Positions 1-10,150 of a stretch of DNA of 64,000 nucleotides are shown in pieces. The translations under genes were made by a program, and so were the position numbers. A model generated the notes under the pieces. That model made no database searches, was not told the DNA's origin, and worked only from the letters and a program-made list of their open reading frames with translations. This DNA is from Nematopogon swammerdamellus. Taxonomy: Eukaryota > Arthropoda > Insecta > Lepidoptera > Adelidae. The DNA lies in NCBI GenBank assembly GCA_946902875.1, contig OX336345.1, positions 3,379,395-3,443,394 on the forward strand, written 5' to 3'. Position 1 is the stretch's first letter; each line of letters starts with the position of its first letter.

Positions 1-340
1 TGTGTGCAAGCGAGAGCGCGTAACAAGCGATAGAGAGGCACAATCGGCCCGTTTAAAGAAATAAGTTGAAAGTGAAATAAATTCCTGTTGACAGTCTGAA
101 ATTTGAGTATAGTCAAAGTTACTATGGAAACGTCTTAAGAAGTAAAACTGTCAAGGTCAGACAACAGAAGTTTATTAATGGCCAGTCACAAGATGATTAA
201 TATTTCTACTGGGTTTTTTTTTTTTAATAACCACCTAAGAATTATTTCCGGAAATACAAACGTAACAAAAACGAACTCCGTAGTCTTACCACTTTATGAC
301 GTTATCACGTAAAACTATCGTCCGTAAACCGACTTTACAG
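1..340. other. Unassigned AT-rich sequence
   Basis: I see no gene here. Positions about 200-270, read on the reverse strand, resemble the left part of the MITE at 22738-23129 (a TTCCGGAAAT-like block, then CTTAGGTGG and an A-run), so an old fragment of that family may lie here. Confidence 0.3.
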
Positions 341-344
341 ACAA

Positions 345-400
345 CCAATTTTTTTAAATACGAATTTCACGTGAGCGAAGCCGCTGGCAACAGCTAGTAA
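345..400 (+). repeat. RTE-type retroelement 3' tail fragment
   Basis: The motif GCGAAGCCGC followed by GGCAACAGCTAGTA matches the ends of the copies at 22330-22622 and 62850-63190. This ending is characteristic of lepidopteran RTE-related LINE/SINE tails (recalled, not searched). Only the tail survives. Confidence 0.55.
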
Positions 401-532
401 CAGCATAAGTTCGCGGTGAGGGGGGTTCAGGGACCGCGGCGAATATAATGTGCATCAGTAGTTTTATTGCGGTGCGGTGCCCGCCCGCCATTATCGTTCT
501 ACATTTGCACGTTCCTGACGTCCACGAATAGA

Positions 533-934
533 TTTTTTTTTATCTAATCCGGTATGGGTGGCTGTGTCGGAGGGGCCAAAGCGCATGCTCCGACCAGCCA
601 ATATCACCTCCGAGAAGGTAGGTGCCATACCGGAGACTTCCCTGTATTGCTGGCTATATTGGATTAGAGGAGAACACAACCGAGGCTGCTACGCGGCCAT
701 CTTACATCCAGTACGGTGGTACCAACCCAGTCGGTCACAATTTGAGCCTACCAGCTAGTAAGGGGGAAGGGGAGGAACCTACAGTTTTACACCGGTTCCG
801 AGCGGTGAAGCAGCAGGTGTATTGAATGCACGTGAATTTTTTCGTCAGAAAAAACTCATTGGTACACTCCGACCGGATTCGAACCTCGGACCTCTCGCAT
901 GAGAAGCCGGTGCCAACCACTCGGCCACCGCCGA
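533..934 (-). repeat. SINE-B, near full-length copy
   Basis: Reverse-strand copy of the family best seen at 37506-37922. A T-run at 533-542 is the poly(A) tail on the minus strand. The body carries the conserved GTAGGTTCC and TTACTAGCTGGTAGG blocks, and the tRNA-like head is at about 860-934. The head holds a B box (GGTTCGAATCC, minus strand) and an A box (GTGGCCGAGTGG). This is a Pol III-type SINE layout: tRNA head, body, A-tail. It encodes no protein. Confidence 0.85.
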
Positions 935-946
935 GTCCCTCACCTA

Positions 947-1445
947 ACAGTTTTACACCGGTTCCGAACGGCGACTTTTGCTTCGATTCGGATTGTAGCT
1001 TCGGAGGAATTGCCAGCGGGGATTTTCGTTTCTCGCCGATCAAACACTTTCAATAAAATGCGGACCCCGTGCCGGAACTCTCCGCCGCGAATTACAATCA
1101 TAAGCCCTTCTTCTTAGTGGGGAAATCGTGCAATATATCTGGTTTAACGCGGCGGCGGCCGCGACGACTGTTTCATTGCGAATTTTATGCCCGTTGCACA
1201 GTTACAGGTGCTAATGTCAATGTTTCACACCGGATTACAATAATCCACAGAGCATGAAATGCGCGCGCCCGTATTTGATGCTCTGTGCAATAATCCCAGC
1301 AGCAGTTCGAGCTGCTAATTATTTCATTAAATTATTGCCTGGTCGGTTATTATACGGCTGGTCTTACTTTAACTTATGATAACTTGCAAGTCGATCGCAA
1401 GTAATAGGAATAACGAGTTTGTAGGAATAATAAAAAAAAAAAACC
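947..1445. other. Unassigned, GC-moderate
   Basis: Immediately after the SINE-B head, positions about 946-970 repeat a small piece of the SINE-B body (CAGTTTTACACCGGTTCCGA), so a second broken copy may abut it. The rest shows nothing I recognise. Confidence 0.3.
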
Positions 1446-1848
1446 GGTCAAGCGCGAGTCGAAATCGCGCACCGAGCGTTCCGTATCGCCATGTCATGGT
1501 CAGCGCCACTCGCGTCATCGATGGCGTGTTTTATGAAATGCTTCATATTAGTTAAAATTCACGATTAGTTAAAATGCTTCATACTCTTTTTTCGGTAGAT
1601 GGCGCGCATACACTTTTTAGTTTTTTGTATGGGAACCACGTGAATTTTTTTACTTTTTTAAATTTTTATTATTTGCTGTTATATCGGCCATAATAAAACA
1701 TATTCTGTGAATATTTCAACGGGCTGCCTATTACGGCTCAAGAGATACAGCCCTCGGACAGACAGACGACAGACGGCGTAGGCTTAGTAAAAGGGTCCCG
1801 TACCGGATATGGAACCCTAAAAAGCGCGAGTTTACTCGCGCTTGACCG
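1446..1848 (+). mobile_element. Helitron-like GTCY-microsatellite repeat, copy 1
   Basis: Non-autonomous repeat of the lepidopteran microsatellite-associated type. The left end is a GTCAAGCGCGAGTC block followed by GCACCGAGCGTTCCGTA. The interior has ATGGCGCGC and a short GACAGACAGACG tract at about 1759-1775. The right end is GGATATGGAACCCTAAAAA. In this copy the extreme ends, GGTCAAGCGCGAGT and ACTCGCGCTTGACC, are perfect 14-bp reverse complements, and the right end also forms a 9-bp hairpin. Assignment to Helitron-like elements is from memory of the family. There is no coding capacity. Confidence 0.6.
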
Positions 1849-2005
1849 ATTTATTTCTTTATTTGACACTGACAAATTTATTTGCACTCAAATGTGCACT
1901 AGAACACCTTGTTTACATGACTAATTGTTTCAACAAAATACCACTTTTATTTAGGCCGTGCTTACTAGTACAGGTCTGCTGGCACGTACTAACACTATCG
2001 CGTAG
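1849..2005. other. Unassigned
   Basis: Short AT-rich spacer with no recognised signal. Confidence 0.3.
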
Positions 2006-2038
2006 TCAATTCAATTCAATTCAATTCAATTCAATTCC
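2006..2038 (-). repeat. (AATTC)n microsatellite, probable LINE tail
   Basis: Six to seven uninterrupted pentamers of the TCAAT/AATTC type. On the minus strand this reads (GAATT)n following ATAATAAATG, as in many LINE simple-repeat tails, so 2039 to about 2250 may be the 3' UTR of a minus-strand LINE. No coding part is recognisable. Confidence 0.6.
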
Positions 2039-4123
2039 ATTTATTATCTATAGGTAACAAGGTTACACTTAGGTTCGTCAACATGTAATAGTGATAGGTA
2101 TAATAACAATATACAATAAGGTAGGTACTTAAATGTACCTGAAAAAAGTGTCTGTGCGTAAGCGCAAGGGTGACGTCGCACTGCATACGCCCGATCTGTC
2201 TCACTCGCACTTGCACAATTGCATTGGTGTGAGTACTGTGCACGCGCCAGCTTTGATTAACAGACCTGTAACTCTAAGCTGCGTCTAGTGGATCTTCTTG
2301 GCATTCACTTTGTTCGTATTCTTTGCATTCACTTTGTTCGTATTCTTTGCATGGACAAGTGGGTTCACATTATATTTAAATAACCACTTAACATGTGTAT
2401 GGGGGACAAGTTAGTAGAGCGCCCAACCCTCGTCCAGTCGACCCTAGCAAGCGCAGGATTACCGCACCGCCAGCTACGCTACCGGTACGCACACTATTAC
2501 CGACCTACATTAAAACATCCTCCGCACAATAGTGTATTAATTTAAATTTTGATTGCGCTAGTTCCACCAGGCTCGGGCCCGCGCGATCCACAAAATTCAT
2601 CCTAATGGTAAAAGTTGTAATCCGCTTTGTGAATCATAATTGAATTTTCTGTTATGCTAATACTTTGATTTCCCATCTTATTTCGTTAATGGGGGTCCGA
2701 GTTAAACCAATTAAGGAAAGTTTTGTGGGTCCATTACGGGGCGCACCCATTGTTTTGCGAGACGCGACGCGCGGCCACGTCCGAAACGCATTATGCAAAC
2801 CGCAAATGAAGCAAACGTTACAACCCTTGCCCCGGTCGTTCCGACGTCCTCCAGTGCGACAACTATTTTCCGATTAAGATAAATCGGGGGGTCGCTCGTG
2901 GAAGCTGAACTGTGAAATATTTTCAAGTCTGAGAATTTCACTGTTACATCGAGTTGGGCTGCGTCGCGGAGTGAACCGAAAGGCTCGGCAACATGGAATT
3001 TCATTTAGGCAGAATCAGCTCGATTCCAATAAAAATAATATAGGTTGGGCGCCGGTAGCGAAGGGAAAGGGATTCACTTTTCAGCGCCGCGCGTTAGTGC
3101 TTCGGCGAAGCTTTTAACCTCTCCGTAACCCGTTCTAAATAGCGAGTCGCTCGCCTATATTTTATCAAATCGTATAATGGCACCTACTCCCGGGTACGCA
3201 TTAACGCGAGCCCCGGCCTCCAGTTCAATTACACGCCCTTCCGACCCCCGGCCCGCCCTCCGCCCGCCCTGTTGCGGTATAAAAAAATCACAATCGCCGC
3301 CCGGCCTATAAAACGCTCGCCGCGATCCGGACCCGCGACCCTGCCCGTCCGGCGACGACGACGCGACGCGACCCACCGCGACAAACATTTAGAATCCTGT
3401 TATTAAACTGGCAAATTTTATTTACGAAGTCAGAGGTCCCTATAGCCAGAATTTACTCCTGATTAAAAATATATTTTACCCGGGAAAGTTCGTGTTTTTT
3501 AACGAGCGACCTAATTCTTTTCCTCGGAAATAATATCTAGAACTACGAACGCAAATGTCAGAGCAGTCGACGACGGCCGACGCGCGACGCCTACGTCTGG
3601 TCGCGAAATCGGTTTCATGTGGCGACGAACAAAGACACAAATTGTTTGTCCGTGCAGATAAAACAGTTTAAAAACGTAGCGCGGAACCGCGTCCCACACG
3701 CGTCATGCAACTCAAACACATTACGGCGTAGGCAGACGCAATTACACGTGAGGCCGACTCGACGAGCATCTGATAACTCGGAGCCCGACCGAGGCTCTAT
3801 CGTATGAAATAAGGCTATAATTAAAGTGCAGTACTCACCGGTGATCCGCTGCGGCCGCGACGACATACCTCCGATGCGATGATGCTCCTGTTGCATTCTC
3901 GGCAAATAGTAGATACACTATGTTATGATGAAGGATAAAGATCTTGTCATTGCGAGACTCTTTCGTATGATATTCAATGATGATCTCGTCTAAAGAATCG
4001 CGATCGGGTGAAACGACATCCTCGATTACTTTAATCGGCACGCGATTTCGATCTGGATCTGGAAACTCGATAAGGTCGGAACATGGAAAATGTCGAGGTG
4101 TGCAGAGAAATCTCAGTGTGTTA
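2039..4123. other. Unassigned 2.1-kb region
   Basis: I recognise no gene. Within it, positions 2296-2346 hold a 24-bp unit (core GCATTCACTTTGTTCG) twice in tandem, and 3180-3390 is strongly GC-rich. The open frames here are short and have no recognisable domains. Confidence 0.35.
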
Positions 4124-4690
4124 TTTTTTTTTATGTAAACCAACATGGGTGGCTGTGCCGAGAGACCAATGTTACAGTCGACAGAGCCAAAAACCCCTCT
4201 CCTCGCGAAACCACGCTCAGTGAGGCGCCATGCCAGCAGATTTGCGGACTGTTGCTGGGCTGTCTAGCCCGTTGATACGGCGTTTGAAGACACCCAGGTT
4301 AAAGAATTCGGGAAACACACTCGCCGGGAGACAGTTCCACACCCTAGCGGTGCGACAAAGAAACGATTTTGAGAACCGATGGGTTCCCAAAAGCCCAATG
4401 TCAACAACAAAAGCGTGCTCAGTTTCTCTGCAGCGAGTGCTGCGAAGATAGGTTGGATGGCAAGGAATAAGGTAAGCAAGTTCCTCCGAGCAGCATCCAT
4501 GATAGTACCTGTAGAACAGACTGAGTGACCCTACAAATCGTCTGTGACTGAGAGACTCCAGATCATCAGTTAGTTTCGGGTCTCCCACAAGACGGACGGC
4601 TCGGCGCTGTATTGAATCCAAGGACGCCAACAGATAATGGGGGCTGCCTTCCCAAATGTGTGTCCAAATTCCGCATCTGTCCCAGTCAGA
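4124..4690 (-). pseudogene. CR1/jockey-type LINE, C-terminal RT remnant and 3' UTR
   Basis: The minus strand encodes about 155 residues ending at a stop at 4217. The segments HIWEGSPHYLLASLDSIQRR, LSLFYRYYHG, SEEL, RFSKSFLCRTARVWN and LPASVFP are typical of the region after the polymerase thumb in insect CR1/jockey-type non-LTR retrotransposons. All polymerase catalytic motifs are missing, so this is a 5'-truncated copy. Downstream on the minus strand the 3' UTR ends CAGCCACCCATGTTGG-TTTACAT and an A-tract (4124-4132 as T's), the same ending as the copy at 9790. It is a fossil of target-primed reverse transcription. Confidence 0.85.
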
Positions 4691-4950
4691 CCGCAACGTG
4701 CGGTCAATATATCAGCCCGATCTAGACGAACAATTCGTTAGGAAACGGGAGCACCGGTGCGCGGAACAGACGGAGGAGTCGGGGCACCTCCAGGCCGCAT
4801 AGTTGCGAAGTTTGCCGCAGATCCTGGCCGGCCGGGAGAGCCTGCTGACCGCGGGGCCGGCTGCGAGGAATGCGCGCCCGAATTCACCCCGACCTCCCAC
4901 TCCTACCCCATCTCCCGACAAATTTTGGTTATATTAACTTTTGTCTGGAG
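4691..4950. other. Unassigned GC-rich spacer
   Basis: GC-rich sequence between the LINE remnant and the MITE. No gene is recognised. Confidence 0.3.
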
Positions 4951-4952
4951 TA

Positions 4953-5689
4953 AGCGCGTCACAGACGATAAATATATTATGAAAATATATCTTATCTTAG
5001 GGCATATTTTACAATATCGCTCACTGCAAAAATCGTGCCATCACACACGACGAAGATATATTTGATGTTACACTATATTAAGATATCGAGCGATATCGAA
5101 AGATACCAAGCGATGTGGAAATGTATCGTAATATACATACCTACGTGTGGCACCTAGGCAGACTCTTGAGGCGATATCGTCCATAATGACATCATGCGCT
5201 CAGCGGAATCCTCGTTCAGCAGGGTCATCATCCTCGGGGAATCTCCTCAAGGCGCATATGACAAAATGACGGGGACGCGAATTTCGGGCAAATAGGAAAT
5301 TGTTTTTATTTTGATTAGTATGAAAAATTTCTTTCTTTATTGGGGTTCAATAAAGTATGTATATAAAATTGTATTTAGAGAAAAATGATAAAAACCAAAC
5401 ATATTTTTTTGCCGAGTATAATCATTAATCAGGCTTTTTGTTCACTAGGATGATTCTGTAGATTGAAAAAAAACTGGAAATTTATCAACCGTTAACATTT
5501 TATAGGCCAGCATCAATCATGCGGTACTTATTGCCCTGTCGGTAGCCTAATGCATGACATATGAGAATGTATAGGTTTCATAAAATATTATGGTATCTTA
5601 GGCGTGTGATACATGAAGATACTATAACATTCCATAATATGGCATCTTAAGATAAAATATTATAGTATCTTCATCGTCAGTGACGCGCT
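4953..5689. mobile_element. 737-bp MITE with TA target duplication
   Basis: The left end AGCGCGTCACAGACGAT (4953-4969) and the right end, read on the minus strand, AGCGCGTCACTGACGAT (5673-5689) match at 16 of 17 bases and are flanked by TA on both sides (4951-4952, 5690-5691). The inverted similarity continues inward in degraded form (ATATATCTTATCTTAGG versus ATATTTTATCTTAAG). The interior is AT-rich and encodes nothing. A TA duplication suggests Tc1/mariner-type mobilisation, but a PIF-type 3-bp target cannot be excluded. Confidence 0.75.
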
Positions 5690-5691
5690 TA

Positions 5692-6977
5692 AATTTCACC
5701 ACCCTCCAACGCTGCAGTTTGCTAGAGGGGAAACTTTTTAATCTGCGTCGGACTCGGTGTCTTGTCTACCGGACCTGTGTCTCCCTCGCCTTGTCTGCTG
5801 TTCACTGACCTCGACTATACCGCTCGGAAACATATACAAAAGTGACACTGCCTAGAACGTTTTCGGGGCTACGAGAGAACTGAAGAGAGAGTACTGGGTG
5901 GAGTTTTGTTCCGAAGCTTCCTCCACACGTCGTCGTTTTAATTGTGGTCGGATATTCCGATAATACTGTCGCTCGCGATCCTTTACGGACTTTCTCTCGC
6001 AGATGCGGCTGTAAATGCCGATTCAAATGGTAATTCAGTTCCAATGTCTGTGTTAGCGGATGCCGCCGCACTCAGGCCGGTGCGACCGCACCGGGCGCGA
6101 CGTGGAAGAGCCAGCGTAATTCCGGTAAAAGCTTTCAGCGGTTGCGCCGTTCGTTGCCGATTTAATGTTTATTTCAACAAAAAGCCTGACGCTCATTAAC
6201 AGGATTGCCGCTTAATGAATCGCACATCGTTTAGAATAATAACCTCGGAGCGATCCCGGAGATAACTCCGTGCATAACTTCCACATCTCATGCCTTGTCG
6301 TTTATTAACCTGTTTTTCGAGTCGAGGTGTTAAAGCTTCGATGCTTAAAAACCGATAAACTCAAAGTTTTATTGCCGCGCTGAGGATCAGAGAGATACAG
6401 AGCGCGTAATGTGTGCTCCGCGACGCAGGACTTATCAATTCATCGGCGATGTACTCGTTATACGGGAATTTCGGCCCAAAAAGAGGATTTTATCAGTGCA
6501 GTCTTTCTGGGAGCCATTAGTTACATACATTCCGAGCGGCTGAAAACTAAATGGGGGAACTAAGGAAGAAGAACGAGGGAAAGTCCACCGAACGAGTTAG
6601 TGGAGGACAAATAACGACGTTGCAACTAGTTTGTGTAACGCTATGTCCACGGCGCGTGTTCCTCTTAGTTCTCGATATAGTGGCAACATAATGGAGCAAC
6701 TGTTTCACCGATTGCATGAGATGGTTATCTGCGTCCACATGATACGCAGAAACGATGGAACTAGCTTCCAGCTCACCAGACCGGTGGCGCATTAGCTGGA
6801 CACACGCAACGTTGAATCACCTTAGTGTTTGTGTTAATTTGCGATTCTTGTCAGTACGTATTTTATTTTTACTTGAAATACACGCGAGAAAAAAAACTAA
6901 AGTAAAGAGTAAAGGAAGGCTCTGGCACCATTCTGACAACATTATCAACGAACTTCAAAACCATACAATGTAGCGAG
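5692..6977. other. Unassigned 1.3-kb region
   Basis: No gene or repeat recognised. Short open frames only. Confidence 0.35.
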
Positions 6978-7090
6978 CCAAGAGCCAAAGCGCATGCTCC
7001 AACCAGCCAATATCACCTCCGAGAAGGTAGGTGCCATACCGGAGACTTCCCTGGATTTCTGGCTATACTGGACTAGAGGAGAACAGAACA
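6978..7090 (-). repeat. SINE-B 3' fragment
   Basis: Matches the 3' third of SINE-B on the minus strand, with the blocks GCGCATGCTCC, CCAGCCAATATCACCTCCGA and GGTGCCATACCGGAGACTTC. The tail and the tRNA-like head are missing. Confidence 0.8.
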
Positions 7091-7388
7091 TAATATTGCA
7101 CTAGGTATCTAGAGTTTAATTTAATCCGAGGTGAGTGCATCGTCTTTTATGGTGAAGTGAAGCGATACGTGATAGCCGTGACTGGTACAGTAGCGAGCGT
7201 GCTCGGTGTGTCCTTTAGCGGCGCCCGCGCAACCTCCCGTTTGTCGGTTATCATAAAATTGAGGTGTTTTCCGGAGACGAGCACCGAATATGGACGTAGT
7301 GCTGTCCATATCGAGTCTACAGATTAAGAGGAGAGAGGGGGGATGCAGTGATGAGGCAGGAGGGAGGAAACGAGGGGTCAGGGGTCGC

Positions 7389-7743
7389 CATTGGCGTATA
7401 TAGAGGGGGGGCCGGGTGGGCACGGCCCACCCCAGAAGTGTCCGGTGCCCACCCCAGGATGTTGGGTTGCCAACCCAAAATTCTAGGGTGGGCACTTAAA
7501 TAAAATTATATTTCAATCCAGGTAATCAAAACAAAAACTTAAAAAAAAAAGTTTTATTTTATTTATTTTTTTATTTTATTTACGTAAAGAAACTTTCCGA
7601 AATCAATGGTCGAAATACGGCTTCAACACTTCAAGTTCAAATTACCTACTTTTATTGCGTAGGTACATCGGGTTTCGGCTTCATCGGCCATCGCTTTTCA
7701 GGGGCCAGGCCCACCCTGGAAAATAATCCTAGATACGCCCATG
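7389..7743. mobile_element. Non-autonomous hAT element, TSD GGGGTCGC
   Basis: 355 bp bounded by perfect 8-bp direct repeats GGGGTCGC (7381-7388 and 7744-7751). The left end CATTGGCGTATATAGAG and the right end, minus strand, CATGGGCGTATCTAGGA form imperfect terminal inverted repeats. Subterminal GGGTGGGC and GCCCACCC motifs recur near both ends, as expected for hAT transposase binding. An 8-bp duplication and CA-starting ends are hAT hallmarks. There is no transposase inside; the middle is an A/T-rich run. Confidence 0.8.
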
Positions 7744-7751
7744 GGGGTCGC

Positions 7752-8904
7752 GCCCACATCGTGTCGCTGCGCAGCTAACGAGATCTCTCATTACGGATGT
7801 TTTTTACAGAGGCGCTATCGCCGGGACTCGGTTTTCCGGTCGCGTATTGAATTCTGATGCAGGCCCGGACGGCAGCGCCCGGGGCCGGCGGCGCGGCGAT
7901 GGGGGGCCGAGCCTTCCGCACTTTATCAAAATCAGCGTGAACCTGCCCTTCAGCGGACGATGTACAATAGTTTTATTTTTAGCTATTGTAAAGTGGCATG
8001 AGATATTTTAATAAATCACATGAAAAATCCGTAGACTCTTATGTGTAATAATGTGCTGCACTGAGAACGCCCCTCAAATCGCCTGGTAAAACTGAGTGCT
8101 TTTGGAACCAGTTCCTCGAAATCTTTTAAGTACGAGTATATTTTAAAATTTTTCATGTAAGTAAATAGAATGGTGTCGCCTCAGTTAGCAAACATTGCGA
8201 CTGTCGAATATCAGCAGGTTCGGTTTTTAAATTTTATTGCAATGGGCCTTTGCGGTTGTTTCCGTTGTGCCGTTTCGGTATCATGGGAATTGTGATCGTC
8301 GGGACGTTCACGCTGCCGAATATGCAGGAGATAAGCCAAGATGCCCAAATAAATGAGCGCATCCCATCTCCGGCGCAATATTCCGACTCGGTGGCGTATT
8401 AAAGCGCCGCTTCGCGTTTCCACCCGGAAGCCCCCAGATTTTTGGAATAGCTGAGGAGCGACGTAAAAGTGTACATTTGTGCGGAGTTATGGGTCGGTAG
8501 CCGGCGCGACTGCGGCCGCGGAGCAGCGCCGCGGGAGGACGCAAGTTATGGGTATCGCTCTCGTAGGAATCGCGCGTTGCCTTTCTCGTACTGCACGTGC
8601 GTATCTCCACCTCCGGATTTGCGGATTCGCGCGCGTAAACATGTCACCTCAACGCTTTCACTGCGATTGTTCTGGCTTTAGCCGGCTTTCGGTTTTGCCA
8701 ATGCGCTGAGCTGCTGTCTTCGTCTTGCCTCTTCCTTGATAGCTCTGTATGTCTAGATGTACGAAATCCCCTTTGGGCTGTGTTGAACTAGATTTAATCG
8801 GCAATGAGATCTAACGACAATTCCGATATCGCAATACACTTATTAGTATCTAATGCAATAACGTCTAGAAATACTTCGACCTTCTCATTATATATTTTTT
8901 TATT
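7752..8904. other. Unassigned 1.15-kb region
   Basis: GC-rich at the left, mixed elsewhere. I recognise no coding sequence or repeat. Confidence 0.35.
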
Positions 8905-9240
8905 TTTTTATAGACTACCGGCACGGGTGGCTATGCCCAAAAGTTCAAAGAACAATTAAGACACCGCCAATAACCCCACTCCTCGCGAAACCACGCTCAG
9001 AGAGGCGCCATGCCAGCTACAAGGCGGACAAAGAGGTCGTTGTCTAATTTATTAACACGGCTTTTGAAGATTCCCAGGTTATAGGTGGTGGGGAACACAC
9101 TCGCCGGACGGAAGACCGTTCCATTTTCGCCGTACGACATAGGAAAGATTTCGAAAAGCGATGCGTTCTCAGAAGTTGTGTGTCAACAACATAATATGGA
9201 TGTTCCGAGCGAGTCCGGCGGGTGTGACGAATACGGATCG
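8905..9240 (-). pseudogene. CR1/jockey-type LINE 3' remnant, second subtype
   Basis: Minus-strand remnant of the LINE C-terminus and 3' UTR. Its 3' end CACCCGTGCCGGTAGTCTAT follows an A-rich tract. It shares CTCGCGAAACCACGCTCAG (plus-strand reading) with the copies at 4124 and 9790 but differs in the GTTCAAAGAACAATTAAGAC block, which reappears at 55433. The coding frame is broken. Confidence 0.75.
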
Positions 9241-9789
9241 GGGCAGGAGGGATGAGGGAAGCCAGTTCTGAGTTGAGTCCAGGTTTGAATTAATTTCGAA
9301 TATTCCGAGTGTTTTACATCCCCAGTACGGTGTTGAATACATGAGCCGTCGTTTTAGAAAATAGGTAATAACATAAATAAGATATAGATTGCGCGTCTCT
9401 TGCCCGTTTGCTGGATTATTGGCCTGCCCACGCGCGGCCGGGGGACACGTCCGGTCCGCGGCCGAGCCTCCTCGTCCGTATTTCACTCGACCTTCATAAA
9501 CACGCTCGAACGTGCCCGAGCGTGGCGCTCTCGACAATTAGGTGCTGTAAAACGACGTATTTTTGTGTCGCTCCGATCCCAACCGACACGATAAACACGG
9601 GTTATATATTGCACTTGTAAATATTTCGAGTGGAATGTATTCCGATAAAGTCTTGCAAGTGTTCGTCGACGGCGTAACCTACCATATTTATTGAAATTAC
9701 GAAGGAATCAACGGCAACGGCTCAATATTCTATCGATGCGACGCGGCGCGACATCCGGCGAGCTTTCGCACGGTTTTCCGATTATTTTT
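9241..9789. other. Unassigned
   Basis: No recognised gene, repeat or signal. Confidence 0.3.
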
Positions 9790-10150
9790 TTTATGTAAAC
9801 CAGCATGTGTGGCTGTGCCGAGAGACCAATGGTGCAGTCGACAGAGCCAAAATCACCTCTCCTCGCGAAACCACGCTCAGTTAGGTGCCATGCCAGCAGA
9901 TTTGCGGACTTGTTGCTAGGCTGTCTAGCCCGTTAATACGACGCTTGAAGACAACCAGGTTAAAGGATTCAGGAAATACACTCGCCGGAAGACAGTTCCA
10001 CACTCTAGCGGTGCGACATAGAAACGATTAAGAGAACCGATGGGTTTTCAAAAGCCCAATGTCAACAACAAAAGGGTGCTGTGTCTCTCTGCGACGAGTC
10101 ATGCGGAGATAGGACGGGTGGCAGGGAATAAGGGATGCTAGTTCCACAAA
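9790..10150 (-). pseudogene. CR1/jockey-type LINE 3' remnant
   Basis: Minus-strand copy closely matching 4124-4520: T-run (the A-tail), TATGTAAACCAGCATGTGTG, CCTCGCGAAACCACGCTCAG and the degraded codons for SLFYR and SFLCRTARVWN. It is truncated near 10150, where the LINE match stops inside the FYRYYHG region. Confidence 0.8.

Noticed and set aside
491..758. Short frames at 491-679 (-) and 558-758 (+) as genes
   Set aside because: Both lie within SINE-B; the recurring peptide SGMAPTFSEVILAGRSMRF is a translation of the SINE 3' end, also seen at 58972-59193.
3155..3388. GC-rich minus-strand frame as a gene
   Set aside because: Composition-driven Arg/Gly-rich frame with open frames on both strands and no motif.
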